Below, in pieces: positions 24,503-40,011 of a DNA stretch of 64,000 bases; within the stretch, counting starts at the first letter, position 1; every line of letters begins with the position of its first letter. The stretch is taken from contig CAJNYU010000032.1 in NCBI GenBank assembly GCA_905331475.1, forward strand, positions 47,563-111,562, in the 5' to 3' direction. The notes beneath the pieces are model-generated. The model was given only the letters and a program-made list of their open reading frames with translations. It was not told the DNA's origin and did no database searches. The position numbers and the translations under genes were made by a program. Source of the DNA: Rotaria socialis. Taxonomy: Eukaryota; Rotifera; Eurotatoria; Philodinida; Philodinidae.

Positions 24503-27500
24503 TGATCTATTGGTCGCTTTTTATTTGTTTAGGCTAATATCCGTTTTTTCTTCTTTTTCTTTTTGTTCGTATCTATTGTGCTGGACTATTCATGGATAAG
24601 TTATTGTGTGCTTGCTTTATTTATTTTCTTGGTTGAATTGACAGTTCAGAAAAAGATAAAGTCTGGTGAATCTATGTGATCTTTCTCGAATGCTTTTTCT
24701 TTCTCTTCTGGTCTGATAATCGAATAGTTCTATCTATTCGCAGAGAAATTCTTCTTTATCTATTTGTTATGTAGTTAGTTTTAAGATAAGAGAAAAATGA
24801 TGACACGTACGCTCGTGATGATATGAAGTCGATCATTAATCAAGAGAAGAGACAAAAAAATGAATATGATATGTTGTTTTAATTGTAGCGTGCTAATGTT
24901 TGCTTTTTGTTTAAGTAATTAAGCGAATTTTCAGCAATGCAAAATAAAATTTAAAAGAGAATATAACAGAATGTATTAAACAAGGAATATAATCATTGAA
25001 TAATCTAGTGAGTGGCTTATATAAAAGTGACGATTTCCAAAGAATATATATATATATATCAAATAAGAACTTAGGAACCTCTTACTTACTGATGAACTCC
25101 GGTGTCGTTAAATAATCAAGTTGATGAAGCGATGATAATGATTAACATACGAGTATCATGATTATAAATCTAACACTAATCTTGTCGGTGCATATGTAAA
25201 AGGATCAAACATTGGTTTCAATTGCGTTTGGAAATAATTAAGAGTAGAAATTAAATTCGAAATTATTCAATAAAAACTGATCGTTCAGAGATGACGCGGC
25301 GCGGAAAGTTTTCGGTAACAAAAGCGAATACGTTTATCTGAAAACAAGTTACAGTTGGTAAAATTTGTTAAATGATTAGTTTTTACAGGAGAGTGTGCTT
25401 ATTGATTATTCACTTTTACATCGAAACTCTATATACGTCATGCAGATCCTAATGAGCTATAAATATTCTGAGGCAGACTTCGAGCTGGTAGCTCACTACT
25501 TCAGGGGTTACTCGACTTATATAATATTTCTTTTGAATAGTGAGAATTACAAAGAAAAATGATTCGAGAATTTCAATTAAAAACTATTTACACAAAAAGT
25601 ACCTTTATGAGTTTTGTTGTTCCTATTCTCAATTCATGTCTCTGATAGTACGTATATCTCATAGGTGTGATGTTTCTTTTTCCCGTAATAGAAATAAGGA
25701 AAAGATTTGCAATTTTCAAAGTAAAATATTTCCTTTTAGCCTTGAATCAGAATTCAAAAAGCTTTCTAATTCACGTTCCCCAGAGACACAACCGTATTTC
25801 ATGAGCAAAAAATATGTTAAACTTGTAGTATTCTCGAAAAAAGTTGCCAGTCTTTTCAAAGTCTTCATAGCTCATTAGAGTCTACATGATGCATACGAGA
25901 TTGACCAGCTGGTGGGCTTCTCTCGTCAATCGAGCCTACGATACTTCAAGTAACTGGCATATGACAAAACTATATACAAGAATTTCATTCATACAATCTT
26001 TCATTGAAATTTCTAGTTGACAAAAAATTGCAGTGACGAAGCAATACAATGCAAGCTATTATAATATTCTTGATAAAACCTTCTTTACTCTTGCGTGCAT
26101 GATGTACTTGAAGTTAGATCTCTTGAATAAACAAATGCTATTTATTTTAACCATTGATGAATTTGCGAGAAGATGAAAATTCCTCGTAATAGTCTTGTCG
26201 GAAAACATTATTCCGCTTGCTTGAAATATTATTAGTATAAGACATTTCATATGCATAGAAAAAGGTAAACTCATGTAAATGAAACCAATGATCTTTTTTC
26301 TTCTTCTTCAATGAAAGATCCACTTGACAGTTTGTCTTCTGTGAAATCGAACGACAGACGTGACATGAGTTGATGATTGAATGATGAAAAGTAAATGTTA
26401 TACTAAGAATAGAAGGATGCTGCAAGGTCAACATACATTGAATTTATTAGGCACAAGAAAAACGCCCGTATATTTATTGAAACACATGTAGACGAAGCGA
26501 TCACAACGATGATGTTGAGGAAACTCATTTGCGACTTCGACATGAATAACAGTAGATTTTAACGAATCAAAAATATGAATTTCTTCACTCGTACAAATCC
26601 ATTGTAAGTTTCATCAGTTAATTTATGTAGTTCTTTTAACGCAAAAAAAAATTGCAACCATATTATTTACTGGCTCTTTATGATAGCGAAGAACATAAAA
26701 GTAATCAGTGTTTTAAATCATTGCGATAGCGATGCTTTTTAACTTTCGACAAGCATATATGATGGATTTGTTTTTAAATATTTCCATATAAATCAATTAT
26801 ATGTTACGAATTTTCATTAGTTACATGTTGCTACATTCATCATCAATAACTGTCTCACTATTTTTCGAGAAAATAGAATTCAGTCTTGATAAACGTGAAA
26901 ATGACTATTAGTTGTCCCAAGAGAATAGAATTACATCACTAAAAGGAATTAAAAATTCTTTTTTTTCGATTAACAGATGCAGAATATATTCGGCTTTCTC
27001 TTTACAAACGTTGAACACTCTGATTAATGAAAACCTTCTTGTCTTATTATTTATTTATGATCGAGCATAAAATCTATTTCGCGATGGATATCAATTATAT
27101 GCATCAGTTTACTCCGTTTTGTTAATTTAATTTTACTTAATAAAATATGCCTGGATACAAAATATTTACTAGTAAATAGAATTATAGGACTTCACACTAT
27201 TAACCATATATGATGATCACAGGTTTTATATTCTTCACAGAATAGCAATATAAAATTAATTTCTAATATTCCAAATACTGTGTTTTTTTTTCAAGAACAT
27301 TTCATACTATCAATGTAATTAACAGCAACAGATGGCGAAAGAATAATAAAAAATATAGTCTCATATATTTTTCTTTTTTTTTTCGTTAACATTTGAATAA
27401 TAAGAACAAAAACTAGTCCTTGTTAATCGTTATTGTAAATCGAATTCATATTTGCTACACGTCATAATCTCTATTATTTCATAATTAAAATCTCGATAGA

Positions 27501-27900
27501 CATATAAACTAAAAGAAAATCAAATAATCAGATTTTGAAGTCATACCATCACGTCATTCGCTTCTATAGAAGCGAGAGTTTCGATAATCAATTTTTTATA
27601 GACATTTCTCATTTAACAGAATTTCTATTAGAATAATAGATTAGGCCTAGATTGTTATGACTAATATTATATACACATATGTCAAGCAATATCTGTATCA
27701 TTAGTCCGTATTAGCTAATATTTGTTTTGTTTTGTTTTGTTTATTATGATGATATGCTAATGAGTAACATTTATTTTGTTTTTTTCTTCACTCGAAATAG
27801 TTGATTTTCTACTACTTACATAGTGCCATTTACACTCCAACAAATACAAGCAAATACACACACACACATACAAAAAAAAGAAGCAAGAACATGGTATTGT
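24503..27900. other. 3.4-kb stretch without a recognised gene
   Basis: A/T-rich sequence between the 3' ends of two convergent genes. The open frames at 25540-25878 (+), 26059-26274 and 26147-26434 (-) are poly-charged or Ile/Phe-rich, with no family resemblance or splice partners. I see no tRNA-like cloverleaf, transposase or clear inverted-repeat element. Confidence 0.4.
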
Positions 27901-28802
27901 CTATTGCTGCTGTGGCTTATCTAGGCCCATTAAACGTTGAATATAATTTTCCCAAGTTGTTTCTGGTAAATTTATTTGTTTACAAATATCGGCATATTTT
28001 TCACGTGTTTCAATAACATATTTCACAGCTAATTCACCATTATCCATATATGTGTGCATGATAGGATCATCTTTCGATGAAAACTAATAGAATAGAAAAC
28101 AAAAGAATAATAAAACAGCGAATTTAAAATATTCTACTTACATCTTCTAATTCGGTTCGTGCTTTAGATACAAATTGTTTGATAGCATCAAGATCGACAG
28201 GAAAATTTGTTTTTTGGCTATGATATAAAAAATAGAAAAGAATAGCAGCTGTTGATACTAGTCGATAGATTTCATCTGAAACTAAATAATCAGAGGGAAA
28301 AAATGAAAATCAAGAAAAAAAGCAGGACTTTCAGCATGCACATACTTGATGAAGCTAAACCTTTTGAACTCAAGTCATGTTTCATCTGTTCAAAGCTAAC
28401 ATTAAATAATTCTTCTAATTGAGCTGTTGGTGAAAAAGATCCATCCTATTAAAGTCGAAGATAATCATAGGATATACTATGAATGAATCTAAATCGATGA
28501 TAGGATAATTATAATTTACGTTATTTTGTTGTTGAAATATTCCACTTATCAGTGAATAAGTAAGTGTTGTTTCAATAATTGCTTTTAATGGCGCATCTTA
28601 ATAATTTTATGACGACGCAAAATAAATATTATTATCTTTCATAAGCAGAAAAAAAAATAATAATAACAAAATATATGCTTACCGTCTTTTTCATATGTAA
28701 TAGACTCATTTGTGTTCTCCTAACAGTAATATATCACAGTGATACATATGAATATAACTTTCATGTAAAAAAAAAAAGACTTACTGCTCCGCCACTTGCC
28801 AT
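27901..28802 (-). CDS. Unrecognised helical protein, about 185 residues
   Basis: Six exons splice in consistent phase from the ATG at 28800-28802 to a TAG at 27901-27903. The product starts MASGGAENTNESITYEKDD and contains LKAIIETTLTYSLISGIFQQ and the segment SPTAQLEELFNVSFEQMKHD. It then has IYRLVSTAAILFYFLYHSQK, AIKQFVSKARTELED and the strikingly regular C-terminus MHTYMDNGELAVKYVIETRE plus LPETTWENYIQRLMGLDKP. It is all-helical by appearance and has no signal peptide; the hydrophobic YRLVSTAAILFYFLYH helix is probably a buried core helix rather than membrane. I do not recognise the family. The well-kept splice phases and absence of low complexity argue that it is a real, conserved gene. 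Confidence 0.8.
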
Positions 28803-30081
28803 TGTGTCAGTTCGCGGGAATGACTAGCTAGTAGCAGATCGACTGGTAGTGCCGACAGTGAAATGAGACGGATCTAGCGAATTGGGGCTTTGCATTTTTC
28901 TTTCGTCCTTCATTTTTTTGCTCGAGAGTCTTTGCTCATTCATATTTTTCCTTCTTTTTTCTCGTTTAGCGGATGAATAACAACGGGCAGTGTTAGAGTC
29001 TAAGTCTTCGTCGTCATCATCATCCACAGCAAAAAAAGAGAAAAATAACTCAAGTGATCCATTCTTATCTATTCTCTGCATATACTTTCCACGTTGTACG
29101 AATTGAATGAGTAACTAGAGTTTGTCAAAAACTGGGAAAGACGCACGGGAATTGCTAATTGATTAACAGTTTTCTTTCCTTTTTTAACAATCTAACTGTC
29201 TGCCTGTTCCTTTTCAGTGTTCATCATGTTCAAGTAGATTGTTTGTTATTGTTCTTACAATTGAGTAGGAATGTTCTACTTTGACACATATGTAAACCAA
29301 TTAAAGGGGTGATTCATGTTTAACGTACAATCAAAAATCTTAATTATTGAATGAATTTCATGTCATTTTTTGTTTATACGAAAAAAAAAGAAAAAGAAAA
29401 AAAGACGGATATCAAGAGGGAACAAGTGAAACTGTGTGGAACCAGCAAAAAAACGCGCACACACGCACATACACACAATTATTTAGGAAAAAAGCCAACA
29501 TAAAAAATACACGAACAATGTTTGTCTCATCGCTCTTCCTTTTTCGAACACATTTATACACATAATTGTTCGTGAATAATTTACTTTTACATTTCTTCGT
29601 GTATATGCATTTTCATTCGTACCCAAGATATACGTAGCAACAACATACAAGCAGCGAAAGAAAACAATGTGCTTCATAGAAATATATGTTTATGTAAATC
29701 CTTCTCAAAGATAGATCTTCGACTGAAAACCTGAATATGAAATGATTCAAAAAACCGCGAAAGAGAAAATTACCAGTGCAAATCAAAAAAAAGAAAAAAG
29801 TTGACATCGACGAGAAAGAGAAAAAAATTGATTAGCCCCAAGTATAGTATGCTTGTCTATATATACCCGAGTATATATGTGTGTGTGTTTGTGACAAAAA
29901 AAGAAGACAAGTGAAATTTTTTGTGTTGAATAGTAGATAGTTTTAAAACAAAAAAAAAGAGCAGAGTAAGATGACCAAACAAAAATAGCATACATGCGTA
30001 CAACAACGATGACAAACATAAAAACAAAAGAAAATTTTTTTTTGTAATATATAATGATCAATGGTACAGTCTTGGTGAAAA
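28803..30081. other. Intergenic, upstream of the helical-protein gene and downstream of calmodulin
   Basis: About 1.3 kb, A/T-rich with A-runs and a CA-rich patch near 29453-29479. The open frame at 28824-29081 (-) is Asp/Lys/Ser-rich and probably 5' untranslated sequence. No gene called. Confidence 0.4.
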
Positions 30082-31452
<1,371 letters not shown>

Positions 31453-33146
31453 ATGGCAGAAGGAGGATTTAATATGCAACCACGCAATAATTATCCTGAT
31501 CGAATGCAGCAATCACAGCAAAGTTGTTTTTTTCTTTAAGAAAGCTATTTGTTTTTGTCTTATTGAAAAGAATCTTTTATCTATAGGCGCGTCAGCCGGT
31601 GAAGAAGAGCTAGCAACTAGAACGCTTCATATCCAATCAAAACGATTCTATTTGGATGTGAAACAAAATCGACGTGGTCGATTTATTAAAATTGCTGAAG
31701 TAAAACGATTATGAAAATGTTCATTTCAAAATAGTTTTTATTTCCAATTAGGTTAGTGCTGGAGGTCGAAAAAGTCGTATATTAATGTCAATGAATGTTG
31801 CAAGCGAATTACGTGACCATTTAGAAGCGTTTAATGAACACATTCGTACATTAGGTAACACAACAACAAAAAAGAAATTTATTAATTATTTTATTTTATC
31901 CAATCATTTATATGTCAGGTGAACATAATCCTAATAATCAGCAATTACCAGATGAGGGTCGTCTTCGTTCAGCACTTATAACGCGTGATGATCGAAAATA
32001 TTATCTCGATTTGAAAGAAAATGAACGTGGAAGATTTCTGCGTGTAAGTGAAAATTGTCATTGTAGTTTTTCTGTTGTTTTTGAATAACAACGCTTCTTA
32101 TGAAATTTTATTTTAAATCTAGATTTCAATGGTTGGCATCAATTCACCCCGTACGCAAATTGCATTACCTGCGCAAGGTGTAGAAGAATTACGAAATACG
32201 TTAAGTAATTTAATTGAAGAGTTCGGAAATGAAGATGACAAAGGTAAGATATTGTGAAAAGGCGACATCTATAATCGAGCAGTTTTTCCTTTGAAAACGG
32301 ATGGGATATCGATTTTTGAGTGATAAATAAAATAACCAAATGAAAATTTCATTTTTTCAAATTATTTCTATTGGATATTAGATGCATATATTTATAGATA
32401 TATATGTATATGATTAAATAAGTAAGATAAATATTTGATTTAAATTCGAGCACCTAAAAATGTAGTGACTTCATGAAATTCTGTCAAATAAAATGTATTT
32501 CATACATAAAGATGGGGCTAATAGTATTTTGTCGTACTTCAGTTCATTTTCTTATTCTTTTTTTTAGATAGTATCGAGTCACTACCAGCAATAGGTAAGT
32601 CAAATAAACAATAATTTAATATAAGGTTGCTATTTGTTAATATGATCACCTATGAAAAAACAGAGCCATACCAAGTATACTTTTTGAGAAACGGCGAAGA
32701 TGGAAGATTTTATCTGTTCAAATAAGAATTTCACCATTTGTTTTTTTTTCTATGAAATATAAAATAACTTCATTTATTTTTTAGAAGCATCTAAATTACC
32801 TAAAAGTAAATTTGTGCATGTTGGAAACAAAAACTTTTATTTTGATACTGGTTCAAATAATCGCGGCGTATTTTTACGTATATCTGAAGTAAATAAAAAT
32901 CGAATTTTCAAATTAATATATGTTAAATATCTTTATTCAATAAACTAGGTTCGTGCCAATTTACGAGCAGCTATAACAATACCAGAAAAATCATGGCCTT
33001 ATTTTCGCGATAATATTAATGAATTTATTATTGCAATGGAAAAAGAACGTAACAGTGATGTATTAGCAGAAGATAATTCTCCATTAAATACTGATAATGA
33101 AGATAAATCACCAGTTCCGCACAGCAATCTTAGTGAAAATAAATAA
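31453..33146 (+). CDS. PURA: Pur-alpha-like single-stranded nucleic-acid-binding protein
   Basis: The ATG at 31453 starts [20 protein letters not shown]; the next exon follows a short intron. Three PUR repeats are visible. Repeat [21 protein letters not shown] with [23 protein letters not shown]. Repeat [22 protein letters not shown] with [11 protein letters not shown]. Repeat [23 protein letters not shown] with [11 protein letters not shown], which in this family drives dimerisation. A small exon at about 32567-32594 (DSIESLPAI) keeps phase between repeats II and III. The acidic Ser/Asp/Asn-rich tail ends at TAA 33144-33146. PUR proteins bind purine-rich ssDNA and RNA and act in transcription, replication and mRNA transport. 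The long Gly-rich N-terminus of vertebrate PURA is absent. Confidence 0.93.
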
Positions 33147-34003
33147 TAAGATCACATTTATTTATAAACAATTATAGAATTATTATAAATTCATAAGCAA
33201 AATGATATTATAATAATTTTGGTAGTTTTAGCTTCATCTTCTTTTTATCCTTCTCCTTTGTCAAACACATAGACAAATTGATCCTTTTTGACTCTTAAAA
33301 AGAGCCCGGTGTGCGCTTGTATGTGTACAGTAAAGAACACGTTGCATTGTAAATGTCGTAATGGGGCACTTTTTTCTTCTGTACGTAAGAAACAAATTTT
33401 ATTTTATCCAAATCATTCTTTTAGCATAACAAAACCAGTTTATTTTTTTCTCGCTTTTTTTAATCGGAATAGAAAAAAACAAAAAAAAATTATATATATA
33501 TATATATAGAAAGATTAATTTAAAAAGTCTTTCGTTCAGTATTATTTACAGTAACCCATTTTCTTGTTGCGCGTCGTATATATTTTTATTTGTATGTGTG
33601 CGTGAGTGTCTATAATGAATTCTTAATTTTAGTTTTTATTATTTATTGACGAAACAATACGTTTTACTGCTTATGTATGTAGAATAGAATTTCGCCGTTT
33701 CGGGAAGATAAGTTATCTGCTTTGTTTGTGTCTATTCGTTCTATTCCAAAATCCTTTATTCTTAATATTATTTTTGTCTAAGTGCTTATATACTATCCGG
33801 TTTTCAATTTTTTTTTGTTCATTATCTAGTTCTAGTAGTTTTTTGTATCACGAAAAATATTAGTACATACAGAGAAAAAAGAAACATTGAACGATTCTAA
33901 TAAATGTAATAACAATCAAACATATTTCACATTTATTTTATCTTTTAGATAATCGGTATTAAATAATTTCATGTGTTTTTCTTTGTTTTTTTTCTGTGTC
34001 TGA
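33147..34003. other. Intergenic between Pur-alpha and BAZ1B-like gene
   Basis: About 860 bp, A/T-rich, with an (AT)n tract at about 33491-33508. It holds the Pur-alpha 3' flank and the promoter of the next gene. No gene seen. Confidence 0.4.
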
Positions 34004-37000
34004 ATGCCTCTTTACGGTCGACGATTGTTTCATCTTAATGAAGATGATGTAAAAGATAATACTGAACAAGAACAAATTTATACTATTGAACATACTGGAG
34101 AGAAATTTCATAGTCGGAAACTATATGAAAACGTAAAAAAAGTCTATGAATTAGATCGATGGACATGCGAATGTACATGGAGAGCAGGTTTAACACATAA
34201 AGATGCTTCTCAATCAGAAATTGAAACAAGAAAATCATTATCAGCTATTGTACCTAGCTATTATCATAAAATTATTTTCGATATTGTATATCATAGTAAG
34301 TAGTTGATAGGTTGTTGTTTTTATTGAAACAAATAAAATTCTTATTTGAATAGGTGTTAAACCTTTGGAAAAATTGGCTGAAGAAGCATCAATTGTACTT
34401 GGGTAAAAATTTATATCATTTCATTTTAGAACTGTAAAAATCTTTTTTTTTCTTTTAGCCAAAGTTTTGTTATTAGTGAACCAGTTCAATTTAAGAAACG
34501 AAAAGATACTAATGTGTAAGAATAACTTTTTCTCTTGTGCATCCTAACTGCAATAATTTGATTCTTGTTTTTTCCGAAAATAAATAGCGTGAAAGGTACA
34601 ATTGAACGAATTGAAGAAAATGATGATCAACGCAAACGAACTTCAGAACGTGCATCTGCTCAAGCAAGACTAATATCAGATAAAGTAAATAGAATCCGTA
34701 CTGGCTCGTTTTTTTTTCTATATATTTTTCTTGATGAAAATTAGCCAATGAAAAATGTCAAATATGCCGTTCGATTATCCGATGAAGATCGTGTACTTAG
34801 TAATGTGCAACCGAATGAATTACAGTAAATATTTAAAATACAGGCATTGAACCAAAATAAATCTTTGCATTTTATTCTAGGCGAAGTAGTTTAATACCTA
34901 ATCGTGAAAAATTGAAAACATTTATTCGCTCATACGCATTTCGTCTTGGCAATCGAGCAGATAGTCCATGGATATTCTATGATGATTTAATTAAAGGCAA
35001 ATACGAAATTAAAGAACGAATACCATCAGAAACTATTGACGAATATAAAAAAACAATGACCATTACATTAGATGTAAATAGAAAACAACTAAATATTTTT
35101 GATGATTCAGATAGATGAAAATTTATCTCTTTTAATGTTCTAGGAAATTATTCGTGAACAAGAACGTATTTTACGTAAGCAAACTGAAGAACAAGAGGCT
35201 CAATCAAGTCCAAATAAAAATTCCAATGAAAATCATACCAATTGTAAGTTAGCTTCAAAATTGAAAAAAAATTCTTTCAATATAGTAGTGAGATCTAAAC
35301 TTATCGTGATCATGACGTACTATTCAGAAAATCAATGAGTGCTCAACGTAATAAAAATCTAAGTTTCATTAGAAAACACTTGACCGAATTCTGATTGAGT
35401 ATCTATTATCGGTATCAGTTTACTCATGTTATCAAAATAATCATTTATATCGATGTATTTTTATTCTAACAAGACGAAATCCATTTAAAATTGAAAAATA
35501 CATGTTTCCGCCGCGAGATATTTTCTTTTCTTAGAAACCATTTCTGTGTTTGTTCAAACTTCTTATTCTACGTCCTTCTCGAAGTAACGATTGCCTTATA
35601 GAAAATTTCCTCATTACAATTTTTAATTGAATTCACATAAAACTTTCATTTTTTGTGATTCCATCATGATTGATTCTCTTTTCGAACGAAATAGAAATGC
35701 GTAGTTACAGTTGATTGATCAGCTGCTCAGTATATTAAGTACATGCTAACATACTTATTTAATGAACGAGTCTATTCTGATAAATACGCCGTCCTTGAAA
35801 TCAATCGACAATTGTTAGTAATTGCACTCATGCCCTCGATTTAATGATCCATTCCATACAAAATCTAATAATCGAAACAATAAAATATTGTTATCTAATC
35901 TAAAGATGATTTGTAATTTGTCTACATAGCTTCATCTCACAATGGTCATCTTGATGACATTCAAATAGTACTATCTGATGATGAAAATAAATCCAAAAAA
36001 AGTCCAAAGAAAAGAGTAAAATCAGTGCCAACAACACCAAGAAAATTCTCTCAAACAAATCCATCACCGACAAGAAAATCTCGATCACCATCTAAACAAA
36101 AAACTCCAACGAAACAAAAGACACCTACGAAAACTAAAAAACAACTGACATTACATGATATGAAATTTGCTAAAAATTCCAACAATAATAATAGTACGAA
36201 TAATCAATTATTACAAAAATCTCCATCAACATCTGTAAAAACATATAGCATAGCTGTACCTTATGCTCTACTACAAAAATTAGATAAAACACGTCGTGAT
36301 CGTGGTGTAGACTCGAGAGTCTTTCATCGTCTCGTATTACATTGTGCACGCACATTAAATGATAAACAACGTTTACGATTACCTGATGAATATCGTTCAT
36401 TAATTCAGAGTAAATATGAAGAACTGGAATTAAAACGACGTCTATCAGAGATGACTGAACAAGAAAAAAAAGTATTTCTTCAAACCAAACAAAAACAAAA
36501 GCAATCTGAACCAAAATCATGTGAAGATTTAGATTTACTTACTTCAAAAGTTCTACCATCACCAAAACGAATCGAATCATTAACATCGATACCAGCACAT
36601 TATGTTGGTGATCTACTTGTTGTATGTACATTTTTTACATCGTGTCATTCATTATGTTCATCATCGCTAACCGATGATTTATCGAAAGCAACGCAACAAT
36701 TTTTACGTTCATTTCGGCATGACTATCTATTAGAAGCTTATAAAACATCATCAACAACAACGTTTTTTAATTATTTTATTGAATTTTTACAAATATTAGT
36801 CAAATTATTGTTTAAAGAAGACGAAAATCGTTCAAATAATGATGATACAAATACAAATGATGATGATGATAAACAACAACAACAACAACAATTGACTTCT
36901 GATCAACACGATATGGAAATAAATCATACAGAACCAATTGTAATCGATGAAGATATTGAACAAACTTATGACACGAAATTAACTGATATACCATTAACAC

Positions 37001-40000
37001 CATTTACATGTCAAGAATTAACACGTTTATATTTATTAAAAGAAAAGAATGAAAATTATAGAACTATTTTAGAAAAATTAGCCATTGCTGAAACAAAAGA
37101 TTTTTCAATTTCCGATCAAGTAAGCGGATTTTAATTCTGATTCTGTTTTTCCGGTTCCGCCCTCTCTCTCCGCAAGTCAAAGTTCATTACGTGAATAGAA
37201 GCCATCGAATGAGTCACAAGATCAAAATAAGTCTAGACTTAATTCTGTAAAAACTATCACATAGCATTTAAAATATCTATATAAAATATAGTCATGTCGA
37301 TTTTTTCAAAAATTTAGATCGATCTTCTCTTATTATTAGTAAATATAATAACAACTAATAATGAAATCATGTCTGATTATTTTGAATATTTAACACGTAC
37401 AATGTCTGAAACATATCGTGAGCGTAATCAATTACTAGCTGAACGTCGTAAAGCTCAAGAAGAAGATAGTAAACAGAAGAAGTTACAATTGCAAAACGGT
37501 GAAAATGGAAAAGTTTCGCCTAAAAAACAAAATAAAATTGGACAATTATTGACACCAAAGAATAGTATTGGAACAGCCAATGATGAAAATCATCAATCGT
37601 CACCGTCAACAATATATGACGATAACGCGGAAAGTGACGACGATCTTAAAACTGTTACACAACGACGCAGGCAAATGGTTGCCATGTCAAAAGAATTAAA
37701 AGAAAAACGTGAACTTGAAGCACAAAAAATTCACAATGAACAAAAGCGAGAATTAGCTATACAACGTGCTGAACAGGCATATCAGGTACTTTTGTCAATC
37801 AATTTGTTTTTAATAATCGATTTGTTTTATTGTTCAATATAGGATGCTCTACTTAATCTTCAATTTGGCTTCCGAATTAAATCGTTAGGTTTTGATCGAA
37901 ATTATAATCGATATTGGTTTTTTAAAGGTCACGCTGGTCTATTTGTTGAAAGAGGTAGGTTTGATTCTCGCCCGAAGAGCTAAGAAAAATAACTAACATC
38001 ACCAATATCTTCATGGTTTTCTCAATAGGTTGGATTGGTTCTGAAGTAATTTATTGTGCTCAATCTTCTTCATCTCAAGATACATCTCGTTCATCGTCGA
38101 TGATCAACGGTGAAAAATTAATTCCAAAACATGAAGCAAATCAATGGTGGACATATGATAATGAAAAACTTATTGATCAATTAGTTCATTCATTAAATGA
38201 TCGTGGTATTCGTGAACATAATTTATTAGCAAATATTAAAAAGATTTTGCCAGTTTTGCATGCAGAATTCGAGCAAATAAAAAAAGAGAAATTTTCAGCT
38301 GAAAATCCATCTGAAGAAACTACTGCAAATGCTGAAACATCTAATGATCAACAACAACCACAACAGTCCAATGATATTATCTTATCATTTAAAAATGATA
38401 TCGAAGATATGGAAACACGTTTGCGTCTTGGTTCCTTGGGTGGTTTTATTATTAATGATAATCTTGTTGAATGGCAAACAAAACTAAAACAATCAACAGA
38501 ACGTATAGATTTAGCTGAATTACTTATACAATTACAACAAAGTGTACCCGATAAATTTGCATCGGGAATATTCGGTATCTATGAAAATCAATTTAAAAAT
38601 GCAAAAACTTCATCGAAAAAGAAATTCTCCGCTGCTAAATCGTCGACAGCAAATCCACAGAGTCTACAAATATGGATGAATGATTGTCGAACATGTAAAA
38701 CTTATTCACGTTTATATATACTAATGATGATATTTGAAAATTCAATCGCATGGAACAAATCAACAGTCGGACTCAAATGCAAAATATGTCGAAAGAAAAA
38801 CAAAGATGAATATATTATTGTATGTGATCAATGTTGTCTAGGTTATCATTTAGAATGTTTACGTGATTATACAACATATGATACGAAAAATTCTAACAAT
38901 GATTTATGGTATTGTCCAGCATGTCGTCCACAGTCAACATCAAGACGGCGGAATCAAAAACAAGAACAAACAAAAACAAAACCTAATTATTATGACACAG
39001 ATATATACGATGTGGATGCTGATACAACATCAAATTTAAGTAGTCATGATAATAATCAAGATTTATTGGATATAAATAGCGAACAAAGTAATAATAATGA
39101 TGAATCAAACGAAGAATATTTATGTTGCGTTTGTTCTGGCGAAACAAGTGATAATAATGAATTAATACAATGTATACAATGTCGAAGTTTATTTCATTGT
39201 CAATGTCATGAGCCCCCATTACGATGTCCACCAAGATCAACAACATGGATGTGTAATAGTTGTAGAACGGGTGTTAATAATGAAGCACATCAGTCAACAA
39301 GACGAATACAAACACGTAGACAAGTTACGATAAAAACACGAGAACAACGATCACGACCACAACCAAAAAAATATAATGAAACACGTCGAAGTAAGAATCT
39401 ATTTTTTGTGAAAGGACTCCTCCTCAATCGTGTTCATTACGATGAGATTATTTGTTTCATAAGGAATATTTTTTCATAGAAAATTTTAATACTTCGAAAT
39501 CAATTCGACTTTTCTTTTCACGTTAGGAAGACCAAAATTTTCATTTCTACTATGTAAACTCCTACTAGAATAGCAATTTTTTTCTATTTCGATAGCTGTA
39601 CGTAAAAATTATCGAGAAATTGAAGAAGATGAAGATGAGGAAGAAGAAGAAGAAGAAGAAGAAGAAGCTGAAATTGAAGATGATGACGAAAGTGATTATG
39701 AAGTATCAACCAGAAATCAAGGACGTCCAAAACGTGTTCGTCGATTAAGTCCAGCATCAACAAATGACTCAATGGATAAATCAGATGACAATTTTGATAC
39801 TCGACCTACGACACGTCGCAGAGTACGAATAGCACGATCATCATCGTCATCATCATCATCGACATCAGTATCTGATGAAGAACAGATAATGGCAAATATA
39901 AATGATGACGAAAGTGATAGGGAACAAAATGAAGATGATGATGATGAAGACAACGAAGAACAAGAACAAGCAGAGGACGGAAATATTGAAGCTAATTCAC

Positions 40001-40011
40001 CGTCCTCATAG
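34004..40011 (+). CDS. BAZ1B: WSTF/BAZ1B-like chromatin-remodelling subunit without a bromodomain
   Basis: A large multi-exon gene. The WAC domain starts at residue 1 (MPLYGRRLF) with RWTCECTWRAGLTHKDA, close to WSTF. A second conserved block has LIPNREKLKTFIRSYAFRLG and APWIF-like SPWIFYDDLIKGKYEIKERI. Next come a Lys/Ser-rich linker, a KKQLTLHDMKF motif, a basic coiled coil and the DDT domain (IPAHYVGDLLVVCTFFTSCH). The WHIM motifs are LTDIPLTPFTCQELTRLYLL and LGFDRNYNRYWFFKGHAGLF. Two zinc fingers follow: PHD1 (CKICRKKNKDEYIIVCDQC...CPACRP) and a second C4HC3-type finger (CCVCSGETSDNNELIQCIQC...CNSCR). The last exon is acidic and stops at TAG 40009-40011 with no bromodomain. WSTF pairs with ISWI ATPase in the WICH complex. 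Confidence 0.92.

Noticed and set aside
25460..25530. Possible tRNA around GAGCTGGTAGCTCA
   Set aside because: It resembles a D-arm, but no matching anticodon or T-arm (GGTTCRANYCC) and no acceptor stem could be paired.
25540..25878. 112-residue open frame in the 3.4-kb spacer
   Set aside because: It has no homology signal, no splice partner and a composition expected from A/T-rich noise.
28824..29081. Asp/Lys/Ser-rich minus-strand frame just upstream of the helical-protein gene
   Set aside because: Low complexity and followed at once by the true ATG; it is probably leader sequence.
39717..39953. Ser/Asp-rich minus-strand frame at the end of the BAZ1B-like gene
   Set aside because: Antisense of the acidic/Ser-rich coding repeats of the real last exon.
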